DNA of 64,000 nucleotides, taken from positions 2,108,001 through 2,172,000 of the forward strand of contig CP111109.1 in assembly GCA_026314275.1 (NCBI GenBank), given 5' to 3'. The stretch comes from JAGOEY01 sp017997515 (lineage in GTDB: Bacteria; Pseudomonadota; Gammaproteobacteria; Burkholderiales; Burkholderiaceae_C). The position numbers and the translations under genes were made by a program. The number at the start of each line of letters is the position of its first letter. The first letter of the stretch is position 1. Below, one piece after another: positions 46,085 to 60,329 of this stretch. The notes beneath the pieces were generated by a model. It ran no database searches and was not told where the DNA came from. It saw only the letters and a list, made by a program, of their open reading frames with translations.

Positions 46085-46462
46085 ATGGCATTCGATAAAG
46101 ACGCATTTTTGACCTCGCTGGACAGCATGACTGTTCTGGAACTCAACGAACTGGTGAAAGCCATCGAAGAGAAATTTGGCGTGAGCGCAGCTGCTATGGC
46201 TGCCCCCGCTGCTGGCGGCGCTGGCGGCGGTGCTGCTGCTGCTGAAGAGAAGACCGAATTCAACGTCGTGCTGCTCGAAGCTGGCGCGAACAAGGTGTCG
46301 GTCATCAAGGCCGTGCGCGAAATCACCGGTCTGGGCCTGAAAGAAGCCAAGGACCTGGTGGACGGCGCTCCAAAGAACGTCAAGGAAGCCGTGTCCAAGG
46401 CCGACGCAGACGCTGCCAAGAAGAAGCTGGAAGAAGCTGGCGCCAAGGTCGAACTCAAGTAA
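46085..46462 (+). CDS. rplL: 50S ribosomal protein L7/L12
   Basis: A 125-residue L12: N-terminal dimer domain (LDSMTVLELNELVKAIEEKF), alanine/glycine hinge (AAPAAGGAGGGAAAAEEK), and a C-terminal factor-binding domain (NKVSVIKAVREITGLGLKEA, KDLVDGAP). It forms the GTPase-stimulating stalk. Directly follows rplJ. Confidence 0.98.
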   Translation: MAFDKDAFLTSLDSMTVLELNELVKAIEEKFGVSAAAMAAPAAGGAGGGAAAAEEKTEFNVVLLEAGANKVSVIKAVREITGLGLKEAKDLVDGAPKNVKEAVSKADADAAKKKLEEAGAKVELK

Positions 46463-46478
46463 TCGACGCTTGTCTCAG

Positions 46479-46510
46479 GGCTGGGGTGTCCGAAAGGTCC
46501 CCAGCCTTTT
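46479..46510 (+). terminator. Attenuator between rplL and rpoB
   Basis: GGCTGGGG (46479-46486) / CCCCAGCC (46499-46506) followed by TTTT. In other bacteria a partial terminator here lowers rpoBC output relative to the ribosomal proteins. Confidence 0.8.
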
Positions 46511-46783
46511 GCCGCTTATGGAAAGCGGCACAGAGCGCACCTGAAAACCGGCTTTGCCGGTTTCCCAAAGACCAGTAAGTCGATGGGAAACGCAAAAGCC
46601 GACTTTCAAGTGTCTTCTGATCCCGACAGAAGAAGATGCCTTGGTTCGGGTGATGTGCAATGCATCACCGTCCGCCATGGTTGGTAGTGGCCAACCACCA
46701 AGCCTGCTGTGTGTACTTTGTCCGTACCACACGGTGGGTCAGTCGTCGAAGACCCAGGACTCATGTCTTTGCCCGGAGATCTC
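46511..46783 (+). other. Non-coding leader of rpoB, hairpin-rich
   Basis: No gene. Several simple hairpins: GCCGCTT/AAGCGGC, AAACCGGC/GCCGGTTT, GGTGATG/CATCACC. They may control readthrough, mRNA processing or rpoB translation. A frame open from 46709 runs into rpoB but the real start is the ATG at 46784. Confidence 0.6.
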
Positions 46784-50896
<4,113 letters not shown>

Positions 50897-50916
50897 GCAG
50901 AAAAGGAAAGAGTCAC

Positions 50917-53900
50917 ATGAAATCATTACTCGACCTGTTCAAGCAATTCACGCCGGATGAGCATTTCGATGCCATCAAGATCGGCATGGCTTCGCCCGAA
51001 AAGATCCGCTCGTGGTCTTTCGGCGAAGTGAAGAAGCCCGAAACCATCAACTACCGCACGTTCAAGCCTGAGCGTGATGGTTTGTTCTGCGCCAAGATTT
51101 TTGGCCCCATCAAGGACTACGAGTGCCTGTGCGGCAAGTACAAGCGCTTGAAGCACCGTGGTGTGATCTGCGAGAAGTGCGGCGTTGAAGTCACACAGAC
51201 CAAGGTTCGCCGTGAACGCATGGGCCACATCGATCTGGCCGCACCGTGCGCCCACATCTGGTTCCTGAAGTCGCTGCCTTCGCGTCTGGGCCTGGTGCTC
51301 GACATGACGCTGCGCGACATCGAACGTGTGTTGTACTTTGAAGCGTACGTCATCACCGATCCCGGCATGACCCCGCTGAAAAAGCGCGACATCATGTCCG
51401 AAGACGACTTCGACGCCAAGTTCAAGGAATACGGCGACGAATTCATCGCGAAGATGGGCGCGGAAGGTATCAAGGACCTGCTCGAAGCCATCGACATCGA
51501 AGGTGAAATCGAACGCCTGCGCGGTGACCTGACGGGCTCCGAAGTCAAGGTCAAGAAGAACGCCAAGCGCCTGAAGGTGCTGGAAGCCTTCAAGAAGTCC
51601 GGCATCAAGCCCGAGTGGATGGTGCTGGAAGTGCTGCCTGTGCTGCCACCGGACCTGCGTCCGCTGGTGCCACTGGACGGTGGCCGTTTCGCGACATCGG
51701 ACCTGAACGACCTGTACCGCCGCGTCATCAACCGCAACAGCCGTTTGCGCCGCTTGCTGGAACTGAAGGCACCAGAAATCATTGCGCGCAATGAAAAGCG
51801 GATGTTGCAGGAAGCGGTGGACTCGTTGCTGGACAACGGCCGCCGTGGCAAGGCCATGACGGGTGCCAACAAGCGCGCGCTCAAGTCCTTGGCCGACATG
51901 ATCAAGGGTAAATCGGGCCGTTTCCGCCAGAACTTGCTGGGTAAACGCGTCGACTACTCCGGTCGTTCCGTGATTACCGTGGGCCCAACACTCAAGCTGC
52001 ACCAGTGCGGTCTGCCCAAGCTGATGGCTCTGGAACTGTTCAAGCCTTTCATCTTCTCGCGCCTCGAAGCCATGGGCATCGCGACAACGATCAAGGCCGC
52101 CAAGAAGGAAGTTGAATCCGGAACGCCAGTCGTGTGGGACATTCTGGAAGAGGTCATCAAAGAACACCCCGTGATGCTGAACCGTGCGCCTACGCTGCAC
52201 CGTTTGGGTATCCAGGCGTTCGAGCCCATCCTGATTGAAGGCAAGGCTATCCAGCTGCACCCACTCGTTTGCGCGGCATTCAACGCCGACTTCGACGGTG
52301 ACCAGATGGCTGTGCACGTCCCGCTGTCGGTCGAGGCACAGGTTGAAGCCCGCACACTGATGCTGGCCTCGAACAACATCCTGTTCCCCGCCAACGGTGA
52401 ACCCTCCATCGTGCCGTCGCAAGACGTGGTGCTGGGTCTGTACTACACGACCCGCGACCGCATCAACGGCAAGGGTGAGGGCCTGATCTTCTCCGACACC
52501 GGTGAAGTGCAGCGCGCACTGGACGCAGGCGAGGTCGAACTGACCGCCCGCATCAACGTGCGTCTGACCGAATGGACCAAGGACAAGGCCACCGGCGAAC
52601 TGGTGCCTTCGACCAAGCTGTGGGAAACCACCGCCGGCCGTGCGCTGCTGTCTGAAATCCTGCCCAAGGGTCTGCCTTTCAGCAACATCAACAAGGCGCT
52701 GAAGAAGAAGGAAATCTCCAAGCTCATCAACGTCTCGTTCCGCAAGTGTGGTCTGAAAGAGACCGTGGTGTTTGCCGACAAGCTGCTGCAAAACGGTTTC
52801 CGCCTGGCAACCAAGTCCGGCATCTCGATCTGCGTGGACGACATGCTGGTGCCCAAGGAAAAGCCAGGCATCCTGGACCGTGCTGAAAAAGAGGTCAAGG
52901 AAATCGCCCAGCAGTACTCCTCGGGTCTGGTTACCGCCGGTGAACGCTACAACAAGGTGGTGGACATTTGGGGCAAGGCCGGTGACGAAGTGTCGAAGGT
53001 GATGATGGCCCAACTGGCCAAGGAACGCACCATCGACCGCCATGGCAATGAAGTCGAGCAAGAGTCGTTCAACTCCATCTACATGATGGCCGACTCGGGC
53101 GCGCGCGGTTCTGCCGCGCAGATTCGCCAGCTGGCCGGTATGCGGGGCCTGATGGCCAAGCCCGACGGCTCCATCATCGAGACGCCGATCCAGGCGAACT
53201 TCCGTGATGGTCTGAACGTGCTGGAATACTTCATCTCCACCCACGGTGCGCGTAAGGGTCTGGCCGACACGGCGTTGAAAACCGCCAACTCCGGTTACCT
53301 GACACGCCGTCTGGTCGATGTGACGCAAGACTTGGTTGTGACCGAACTCGACTGCGCCACCACCAATGGTTCGCTGATGCGCGCCATTGTGGAGGGTGGT
53401 GAAGTTATCGAGTCCCTGCGCGACCGCGTACTGGGCCGCACAGTGGCTGAAGATGTGTTGCACCCCGAAAACCGCGCCGTGCTGGCATCCGCTGGCACCA
53501 TGCTGGACGAAGACCTGATCGACGAGCTCGAACTCGCCGGTGTGGACGAAGTCAAGGTGCGTACCGCACTGACCTGCGAAACCCGCTTCGGTCTGTGCGC
53601 CATGTGTTACGGCCGCGACTTGGGCCGTGGTGGCCTGATCAACGGCGGCGAAGCCGTTGGTGTGATCGCTGCCCAGTCCATCGGTGAACCCGGTACCCAG
53701 CTGACCATGCGTACCTTCCACATTGGTGGTGCAGCGTCGCGTGCGGCGGTGGCCTCCAGCGTGGAAGCCAAGTCCAACGGCATCATTGGCTTCAACGCCA
53801 CGATGCGTTACGTCAGCAACACCAAGGGTGAGCTGGTGGTGATTGCCCGTTCCGGTGAAATCGTCATCCATGACGAACACGGCCGCGAGCGTGAACGCCA

Positions 53901-55134
53901 CAAGGTGCCTTACGGTGCCACGCTGACCGTGAAGGCCGACCAGACCATCAAGGCCGGCACGATCCTCGCAAACTGGGACCCGCTGACCCGTCCGATCATT
54001 ACCGAATTCGCCGGCAAGGCGCAGTTCGAGAATGTGGAAGAAGGCCTCACCGTGGCACGCCAGGTGGACGATGTGACCGGTTTGTCCACGCTCGTCGTGA
54101 TCGACCCCAAGCGCCGTGGTGCTGCCAAGGTGGTGCGTCCCCAGGTCAAGCTGATCGACGCCCAAGGCAACGAAGTGAAGATCCCTGGCACCGACCATTC
54201 GGTGACCATCGGCTTCCAGGTCGGCGCGCTGATCCAGGTGCGTGACGGCCAGGACGTGGGCCCCGGCGAAGTGCTGGCGCGTATTCCGGTCGAAGGCCAG
54301 AAGACCCGCGACATTACCGGCGGTTTGCCCCGTGTGGCCGAACTGTTCGAAGCCCGTACGCCGAAGGACAAGGGCATGTTGGCCGAGATGACCGGTACCG
54401 TGTCGTTCGGCAAGGAAACCAAAGGCAAGGTTCGCTTGCAGATCACCGACCCTGAAGGCAAGGTCTGGGATGAACTGATCCCCAAGGAAAAGAACATCCT
54501 GGTGCACGAAGGCCAGGTGGTCAACAAGGGCGAGTCGATTGTGGACGGCCCGGCCGATCCCCAAGACATCCTGCGCCTGCTGGGCATGGAAGAGCTGGCA
54601 CGTTACATCGTGGACGAAGTGCAGGACGTGTACCGTCTGCAAGGCGTGAAGATCAACGACAAACACATCGAAGTGATTGTTCGCCAGATGCTGCGCCGTG
54701 TGGTGGTCGAGAACTCGGGTGACTCGCGTTACATCGCGGGTGAGCAGGTTGAGCGTTCTGAAATGCTCAACACCAACGACGCCCTGCGCGCCGATGGCAA
54801 GACACCTGCCACCTTCAGCAACCTGTTGCTGGGTATCACCAAGGCATCGCTGTCCACCGACTCGTTCATCTCTGCCGCTTCCTTCCAGGAAACAACGCGT
54901 GTGCTGACCGAAGCCGCCATCATGGGCAAACGCGACGAGCTGCGCGGCCTGAAGGAAAACGTGATCGTGGGTCGTTTGATCCCTGCCGGTACCGGCATGG
55001 CGTACCACCAGGCACGCAAGATCAAGGACGAAATGGACGACGCCGAGCGCCGTGCCATTGCCGAAGCCGAAGCGCTGGACCTGGCAGGCAGCCCGGAAAC
55101 CTCGGACTACCAGACGACTGCCGCTTCGGAATAA
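50917..55134 (+). CDS. rpoC: RNA polymerase beta' subunit
   Basis: A 1405-residue beta' subunit. Zinc site 1 lies near residues 68-90 (CLCGKYKRLK ... CEKC), the catalytic NADFDGDQMAVH is near residue 460, the bridge-helix region GARGSAAQIRQLAGMRGLMA is present, and zinc site 2 is CETRFGLCAMCYGRDLG. Normal length, 20 bases after rpoB. Confidence 0.98.
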   Translation: MKSLLDLFKQFTPDEHFDAIKIGMASPEKIRSWSFGEVKKPETINYRTFKPERDGLFCAKIFGPIKDYECLCGKYKRLKHRGVICEKCGVEVTQTKVRRERMGHIDLAAPCAHIWFLKSLPSRLGLVLDMTLRDIERVLYFEAYVITDPGMTPLKKRDIMSEDDFDAKFKEYGDEFIAKMGAEGIKDLLEAIDIEGEIERLRGDLTGSEVKVKKNAKRLKVLEAFKKSGIKPEWMVLEVLPVLPPDLRPLVPLDGGRFATSDLNDLYRRVINRNSRLRRLLELKAPEIIARNEKRMLQEAVDSLLDNGRRGKAMTGANKRALKSLADMIKGKSGRFRQNLLGKRVDYSGRSVITVGPTLKLHQCGLPKLMALELFKPFIFSRLEAMGIATTIKAAKKEVESGTPVVWDILEEVIKEHPVMLNRAPTLHRLGIQAFEPILIEGKAIQLHPLVCAAFNADFDGDQMAVHVPLSVEAQVEARTLMLASNNILFPANGEPSIVPSQDVVLGLYYTTRDRINGKGEGLIFSDTGEVQRALDAGEVELTARINVRLTEWTKDKATGELVPSTKLWETTAGRALLSEILPKGLPFSNINKALKKKEISKLINVSFRKCGLKETVVFADKLLQNGFRLATKSGISICVDDMLVPKEKPGILDRAEKEVKEIAQQYSSGLVTAGERYNKVVDIWGKAGDEVSKVMMAQLAKERTIDRHGNEVEQESFNSIYMMADSGARGSAAQIRQLAGMRGLMAKPDGSIIETPIQANFRDGLNVLEYFISTHGARKGLADTALKTANSGYLTRRLVDVTQDLVVTELDCATTNGSLMRAIVEGGEVIESLRDRVLGRTVAEDVLHPENRAVLASAGTMLDEDLIDELELAGVDEVKVRTALTCETRFGLCAMCYGRDLGRGGLINGGEAVGVIAAQSIGEPGTQLTMRTFHIGGAASRAAVASSVEAKSNGIIGFNATMRYVSNTKGELVVIARSGEIVIHDEHGRERERHKVPYGATLTVKADQTIKAGTILANWDPLTRPIITEFAGKAQFENVEEGLTVARQVDDVTGLSTLVVIDPKRRGAAKVVRPQVKLIDAQGNEVKIPGTDHSVTIGFQVGALIQVRDGQDVGPGEVLARIPVEGQKTRDITGGLPRVAELFEARTPKDKGMLAEMTGTVSFGKETKGKVRLQITDPEGKVWDELIPKEKNILVHEGQVVNKGESIVDGPADPQDILRLLGMEELARYIVDEVQDVYRLQGVKINDKHIEVIVRQMLRRVVVENSGDSRYIAGEQVERSEMLNTNDALRADGKTPATFSNLLLGITKASLSTDSFISAASFQETTRVLTEAAIMGKRDELRGLKENVIVGRLIPAGTGMAYHQARKIKDEMDDAERRAIAEAEALDLAGSPETSDYQTTAASE

Positions 55135-55164
55135 GGCACCCCCCCAGGCTTTTCACTGCGTGTA

Positions 55165-55230
55165 AACGCCAACCCCCTTGCAGGGGGCTCCACCAGCGGC
55201 CCGGCAAAGCCGGTTCCGCGGTGTCTGCTG
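55165..55230. repeat. Dispersed intergenic repeat after rpoC
   Basis: Related to the trpD-trpC spacer: CCCCCTTGCAGGGGGCTCC and CGGCCCGGCAAAGCCGGTTC. Confidence 0.6.
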
Positions 55231-55284
55231 GAGCAAGCCGCACACACCAGTGCGATGTTTTCAAAGTGATTGGCTGGCCTCAAG

Positions 55285-55323
55285 CGCCCCGAACCCGTGT
55301 AAAGCGGGGTCGGGGCGTTTTTT
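55285..55323 (+). terminator. Terminator of the rpoBC operon
   Basis: CGCCCCGAACCC / GGGGTCGGGGCG arms followed by TTTTTT, 150 bases past the rpoC stop. Confidence 0.9.
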
Positions 55324-55388
55324 ATGGATACCCCGGTACCTTTGACATCTGTCAGCATGGCGGCTGGCGCAACTTATTTCTCCCCACC

Positions 55389-55973
55389 ATGTGGTCCTCT
55401 TCTGTTGTTACCTGGCTGGCCTGCAGTGTTCTGGTCTTCTGGGCCGTGGGTGCTTACAACCGCCTTGTGCGCTTGCGCTCTGCGGCCGTGCAGGCGTTTG
55501 GTGCCATGGACGCCCAGTTGCTGCGCCATGCGGAAGTGGTGCAGGCCTTGGCCCCTGAGCCCGAGGCCAGCACCCTGGCCCCGGACGGCGAGGGTGCTGC
55601 GTCTGCCGCAACCGTCCCCCCAGAGCCGCCTGGCTTCCAGGAGCGTGTGGCCTTACAGGCCGCGTCAAAGCAGTTTTCTGCATCACTGGCCGCTGCGCGG
55701 CTGCGGCCGCTGGACCGCGAGGTGATGGCGGCACTGGCGTCGGCGCACAGTGTGCTGGTGATGGCATGGCAAAATGCCCTCGCTGCCAGCGGCCCCTTCG
55801 ATAGCCAGATGGTCGACAGCCCGCCCTACCGCTGGGAGCAATGGACCACACAAAGCCAAACGGCCAGTGCGCAGTTCAACGATGCCGTTACGCAGCACAA
55901 CCGTGCCATTTCACAATTCCCCGCCTGGCTGCTTGCCAAACTGTTCGGCTTCAAAATGGCGGGCACCTTATGA
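55389..55973 (+). CDS. LemA-like membrane protein
   Basis: A 194-residue protein with one N-terminal membrane helix (VVTWLACSVLVFWAVGAYNR) followed by LVRLRSAAVQAFGAMDAQLL, the typical LemA start, and a helical body ending FNDAVTQHNRAISQFPAWLLAKLFGFK, the LemA core motif. An alanine/proline-rich insertion sits near residues 55-85. Role unknown in this family. Overlaps rsmB by four bases. The frame is open upstream but the ATG at 55389 lies directly before the membrane helix. Confidence 0.82.
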   Translation: MWSSSVVTWLACSVLVFWAVGAYNRLVRLRSAAVQAFGAMDAQLLRHAEVVQALAPEPEASTLAPDGEGAASAATVPPEPPGFQERVALQAASKQFSASLAAARLRPLDREVMAALASAHSVLVMAWQNALAASGPFDSQMVDSPPYRWEQWTTQSQTASAQFNDAVTQHNRAISQFPAWLLAKLFGFKMAGTL

Positions 55974-57379
55974 CCCTTTCGACCTCTTCTTCACCCGCAT
56001 CTGCCGCTTTCGCCCCGATTCCGCTGTGGCGGCAACTGCAGTCAACCGCTACTGTTTTAGTAGCTATCCGCGCAGGTCAGTCGGCCACTACAGCCCTGAA
56101 TGACGTAGAAACAAGTCTGCGCCCGGGTGTCCAGGCGCTGGTGTTCCATGTGCTGCGCGGTCTGGGCCAGGCCGAGGCGCTGCGCCGCAAACTCGCCAAC
56201 CGCACACCGCCGCCGCCGGTGGACGCCTTGTTGTGTATTGCGCTGGCGCTGGGCTGGCGCGAAGAGCGTGCAGAGGAGGGTGGTTTGTTCTACGACTCCT
56301 TCACCCTCGTTGATCAGGCGGTGGAAGCCGCCAAACGCAACCCGGCCACGCGGCCCCAATCGAGCTTCATCAATGCCTGCTTGCGCCGCTTTCTGCGCGA
56401 ACGCGAGGCCCTGCTGGAGGCGGTTGCCGGTGAACCCATGGCCACCTGGAACCACCCGCGCTGGTGGATCGACCGGCTGCGCCAGGACCACCCGCGCCGC
56501 TGGCGCGACATCCTGCAGGCCAACAACACCCATGCACCGATGGCGCTGCGGGTTAATGTGCAAAAAGTGACTCAAGCGCAGTATCTGCATGCGCTAGATG
56601 CTATGAATATTGATGCAATGCCCGTGGGTGCTTTTGGCATCTTGCTGGACCAGGCGCGGCCGGTGCAGGACATTCCGGGCTTTCTGGACGGGCAGGTGTC
56701 CGTGCAGGACGCCGGGGCCCAGATGGCCGCCCCGCTTTTGTTGCGCGGGCTGGACCTGACCCAGCCGCTGCATATTCTGGACGCCTGTGCCGCCCCCGGC
56801 GGCAAAACAGCACACCTGCTGGAACTGGCCGGTGCGCAAGCCCACGCCCATGTCACCGCGCTGGACATCGACCCGGTGCGCTGTGAACGGATCCACCAGA
56901 ACCTGGACCGCCTCGGCCTGCAGGCACAAGGCCATGTGACCGTGATGGCGGCCGATGCGCGTGCGCCCGAGACCTGGTGGCAGCAGCAGTGTGGTGGTGT
57001 GTTGTTCGACGCCATCCTGCTCGATGCACCGTGCACCGCCTCCGGCATCGTGCGGCGCCACCCCGACGTGCGCTGGCTGCGGCGCGAGAGCGACATTGCC
57101 CAGCTTGCCATCATCCAGAGTGGTCTGCTGGCCACCTTGTGGCCCCTGGTCAAGCCGGGCGGGCGGTTGTTGTACTGCACCTGCTCGGTGTTCCGGGCCG
57201 AGGGTGATACACAGATTGAAACGTTCCTTGCGCACAACACCGATGCGGTTTTGCTGCCATCACCCGGCCATTTGCTTCCCCAAAGTGGGGCAAACGCCCA
57301 AGCCGTCCCGGACAATGGCCGGGGTGACCATGACGGCTTTTTCTATGCACTGCTCCACAAGCGACCTGTCCCCGCCTGA
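55970..57379 (+). CDS. rsmB: 16S rRNA (cytosine-967-C5)-methyltransferase RsmB
   Basis: A 469-residue enzyme that methylates C967 of 16S rRNA. N-terminal NusB-like domain (about 10-150), then the SAM-dependent domain: VSVQDAGAQMAAPLL, motif I LDACAAPGGKTAHLLEL, DAILLDAPCTASGIVRRHPD with the PC motif, and the second catalytic cysteine in LLYCTCSVFRAEGD. Two stretches (near residues 25-40 and 200-215) look like in-frame remains of short dispersed repeats. Start overlaps the LemA-like stop (ATGA). Confidence 0.95.
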   Translation: MTLSTSSSPASAAFAPIPLWRQLQSTATVLVAIRAGQSATTALNDVETSLRPGVQALVFHVLRGLGQAEALRRKLANRTPPPPVDALLCIALALGWREERAEEGGLFYDSFTLVDQAVEAAKRNPATRPQSSFINACLRRFLREREALLEAVAGEPMATWNHPRWWIDRLRQDHPRRWRDILQANNTHAPMALRVNVQKVTQAQYLHALDAMNIDAMPVGAFGILLDQARPVQDIPGFLDGQVSVQDAGAQMAAPLLLRGLDLTQPLHILDACAAPGGKTAHLLELAGAQAHAHVTALDIDPVRCERIHQNLDRLGLQAQGHVTVMAADARAPETWWQQQCGGVLFDAILLDAPCTASGIVRRHPDVRWLRRESDIAQLAIIQSGLLATLWPLVKPGGRLLYCTCSVFRAEGDTQIETFLAHNTDAVLLPSPGHLLPQSGANAQAVPDNGRGDHDGFFYALLHKRPVPA

Positions 57380-58010
57380 GCCCGCGCAGCGGCCCGCCGC
57401 GTGGCCTGTGGCCGTGGTGTTGCGCTGTGTGGTGTGGGCCTTGCTGCTGGGAGGGGCGACTGGCCTGGTGCGTGCGCAGGCGGTCCTGACCGAAGTGCAG
57501 CAGATGCAGCTGGAGCGCAATGACGACGGTGTGTTCCTGTCGGCCGTGGTCAAGTTCGAGTTGCCGCCCCTGGTGGAAGATGCCTTGCGCAAAGGTGTGC
57601 CCATGTTTTTTGTGGCCGAGGCCGAGGTCGAGCGGGGCCGCTGGTACTGGTCCAACCAAAAGGTGGCCAGCAGCGCCCGCCACAGCCGCCTGGCCTACCA
57701 GCCGCTCACACGGCGCTGGCGCCTGAACGTGTCACCCGCCCCCATCGGCAACAGCGGCCAGGGTGTCACGCTGAACCAGACCTTTGACGAACTGCCGGAT
57801 GCACTCGCGGCCATCCAGCGGTTTTCGCGCTGGAAGATTGCCGATGCCTCCGCTGTGGCCACGGACAGCCCGTACACCGTGGACTTCAGCTTCCGGCTGG
57901 ACACATCACAGTTGCCGCGCCCGTTCCAGATCGGGGTGGTTGGGCGGTCGGACTGGAATCTGTCCGCAACCTACAGCCTGCCCTTGCCCGCCGCCAAGGG
58001 GGCACCATGA
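57330..58010 (+). CDS. DUF4390 domain protein
   Basis: A 226-residue exported protein. Hydrophobic signal near residues 25-50 (VAVVLRCVVWALLLGGATGLVRAQA), then the DUF4390 body: LTEVQQMQLERNDDGVFLSA, FELPPLVEDALRKGVPMFFV, SFRLDTSQLPRPFQIGVVG. It conserves its place before an NtrY-like kinase in many betaproteobacteria, so an envelope role linked to that kinase is likely but unproven. The start at 57330 overlaps rsmB by 50 bases; an ATG at 57345 is an alternative. Confidence 0.82.
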   Translation: MTAFSMHCSTSDLSPPEPAQRPAAWPVAVVLRCVVWALLLGGATGLVRAQAVLTEVQQMQLERNDDGVFLSAVVKFELPPLVEDALRKGVPMFFVAEAEVERGRWYWSNQKVASSARHSRLAYQPLTRRWRLNVSPAPIGNSGQGVTLNQTFDELPDALAAIQRFSRWKIADASAVATDSPYTVDFSFRLDTSQLPRPFQIGVVGRSDWNLSATYSLPLPAAKGAP

Positions 58011-60286
58011 GTGCAGGCTCCACACCCGCTGCTGCGCCCCCGCGCCGGTTGCATTCGCGCGCCATGCGCTGGGCCGTGGGGGTGGGGCTGGCCGCCATGC
58101 TGTCAATTGGCCTGGTACTGATGTTTATGCTGACACAGGCCACCAACAACCGGCTGCTGTACGAACGCAATTACACCCGCCTGTTCGCCATCAACATGGT
58201 GGTGGCTGTGCTGCTGTTTGCCGTCATTGTGTGGATCGCGTGGCGTCTGTTGTCGCGTGTGCGGCGCGGGCGGTTTGGCAGCCGTTTGCTGATCAAACTG
58301 GCTGCCATTTTTGCGCTGGTGGGGTTCTTGCCGGGTGTGCTGATTTATGTCGTGTCCTACCAGTTCGTGTCGCGCTCCATCGAAAGCTGGTTTGACGTCA
58401 AGGTGGAAACCGCGCTCGACGCCGGGCTGAGCCTGGGCCGCTCCACCCTCGACGCCCTGGCCAGTGACCTGGCCAACCGCACCCGTGTGGCGAGCGGCCA
58501 GCTGTCCAGCACTCCCGACGCCGCAGCGGGTTTGACGCTGGAGCGCATCCGCGACCAGTTGTCCGCCGATGACGTGGTGCTGTGGAACGGCGCCGGGCAC
58601 ATGATTGCCAGCGCCGGGCAGTCCCGCTTCCAGCTCAACCCCGAGCGTCCCAGCGCGCAGCAACTGCGCAACGTACGCAGCCAGGGCTTCATCTCGCAGA
58701 TCGAAGGGCTGGACGACACAGGCAGTCCCGCCGATGTCAAAAACGCACGCATCAAAACCCTGGCGGCCGTGCCCGGCTCCAGCGTGGGCCTGCTGTCCGA
58801 AGCACGCTTTTTGCAGGTGACCCAGGCGCTGCCCCCCGCACTGTTGGCCAATGCCATTGCCGTGACCGAGGCCAACCGCGAATACCAGGAGCGCGCACTG
58901 GCCCGTGGCGGGCTGCGCCGGATGTACATCGGCACACTGACCTTGAGCCTGTTTTTGGCTATTTTTGGTGCCGTGATTCTTGCCGTGTTGCTGGGCAACC
59001 AGCTGGCGCGCCCGCTGCTGCTGCTGGCCGAAGGTGTGCGCCAGGTGGCGGCGGGTGACTTGTCGCCCAAAGCCGTGCTGCAGGGCAAAGACGAACTGGG
59101 CGGGCTGACCCGCTCGTTCGCCCAGATGACGCAGCAGCTGTCCGACGCCCGCAGCGCCGTGGAGCACAGCATGGAGCAGGTGGACGAAGCCCGCGCCAAC
59201 CTGCAGACCATCCTGGACAACCTGACGGCCGGTGTCATCGTGCTCGACGCTGCCGGTGTGGTGCAAGACTCCAACCCCGGTGCTACCCGCATCCTGCGGG
59301 CCCCGCTGGCCGCATTCGAAGGCCGTGCGCTGGCCGACATCCCAGGGCTGGAAGGCTTTGCAGCCAGTGTGCAGACCCAGTTCGATGTATTTCTGGGTGA
59401 GCGCAGCCAGCATGGGCTGGACCACTGGCAACAGTCGTTCGAGTTACATGCTGCACATTCGTGGGCGGCCCAGACGGCTACCACCCTGGTGGCCCGGGGC
59501 GCAGAGCTGCCGGACGGCAAACGCCTACTGGTGTTTGACGACATCTCTGAAATCGTCTCGGCCCAGCGATCGCAAGCCTGGGGTGAAGTGGCGCGCCGCC
59601 TGGCCCACGAAATCAAAAACCCGCTGACCCCCATCCAGCTGTCTGCAGAGCGCCTGGAGATGAAGCTCAACGGCAAACTGGCGGTCACCGAACAGGCCTT
59701 GCTCACCAAGTCCGTCAAAACCATCGTGGACCAGGTCGATGCCATGAAGCGCCTGGTGAACGAGTTCCGCGACTACGCACGCTTGCCCAGCGCCGAACTG
59801 CACCCCGTGGACCTCAACACCCTGGTGCTGGACGTGCTGCAGCTGTACGACAACGAGAACGCACATGTGCCCGTGGTGACAGAGCTGGACCCCGCTTGCC
59901 CTCCCATCTTGGGGGACGCACAGCAACTGCGCCAGGTCATCCACAACCTGCTGCAAAACGCACAGGACGCCACCGAAAGTGCCGCCATGGAAGGTGATGC
60001 GCCCGCACCCGTCATCCTGCGCACACACCGCAGTGCCTCCAGCGGACGCGTGCGCCTGACCGTGCTCGACAACGGCGCAGGTTTCCCGGACAACATCCTC
60101 AAGCGGGCGTTTGAGCCGTATGTCACCACCAAAGCCAAAGGCACGGGCCTGGGCCTTGCCGTGGTCAAGAAGATTGCCGACGAACACGGCGCGCGTATCG
60201 ACCTCAGCAACCGTGTCACCGGCGACACGGTGCAGGGTGCGCAAGTGTCGTTATCATTCGCCATAGTTTCCAACGTGGTTGTTTGA
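58007..60286 (+). CDS. NtrY-like sensor histidine kinase
   Basis: A 759-residue membrane kinase. Three N-terminal membrane helices (about 20-43, 62-82, 95-115), a periplasmic region, a fourth helix (about 305-328), HAMP (residues about 330-380), PAS (NLTAGVIVLDAAGVVQDSN), HisKA with the phosphorylated histidine in RRLAHEIKNPLTPIQLSAER, and an ATPase domain with N box NLLQNAQDA, DNGAGFPDN and GTGLGLAVVKK. It phosphorylates the regulator encoded next. Overlaps the DUF4390 gene by four bases. Confidence 0.94.
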   Translation: MSAGSTPAAAPPRRLHSRAMRWAVGVGLAAMLSIGLVLMFMLTQATNNRLLYERNYTRLFAINMVVAVLLFAVIVWIAWRLLSRVRRGRFGSRLLIKLAAIFALVGFLPGVLIYVVSYQFVSRSIESWFDVKVETALDAGLSLGRSTLDALASDLANRTRVASGQLSSTPDAAAGLTLERIRDQLSADDVVLWNGAGHMIASAGQSRFQLNPERPSAQQLRNVRSQGFISQIEGLDDTGSPADVKNARIKTLAAVPGSSVGLLSEARFLQVTQALPPALLANAIAVTEANREYQERALARGGLRRMYIGTLTLSLFLAIFGAVILAVLLGNQLARPLLLLAEGVRQVAAGDLSPKAVLQGKDELGGLTRSFAQMTQQLSDARSAVEHSMEQVDEARANLQTILDNLTAGVIVLDAAGVVQDSNPGATRILRAPLAAFEGRALADIPGLEGFAASVQTQFDVFLGERSQHGLDHWQQSFELHAAHSWAAQTATTLVARGAELPDGKRLLVFDDISEIVSAQRSQAWGEVARRLAHEIKNPLTPIQLSAERLEMKLNGKLAVTEQALLTKSVKTIVDQVDAMKRLVNEFRDYARLPSAELHPVDLNTLVLDVLQLYDNENAHVPVVTELDPACPPILGDAQQLRQVIHNLLQNAQDATESAAMEGDAPAPVILRTHRSASSGRVRLTVLDNGAGFPDNILKRAFEPYVTTKAKGTGLGLAVVKKIADEHGARIDLSNRVTGDTVQGAQVSLSFAIVSNVVV

Positions 60287-60329
60287 CAACACCCCCCGCC
60301 AAACCTGGCACACAGCGCTTTAGAACGAC

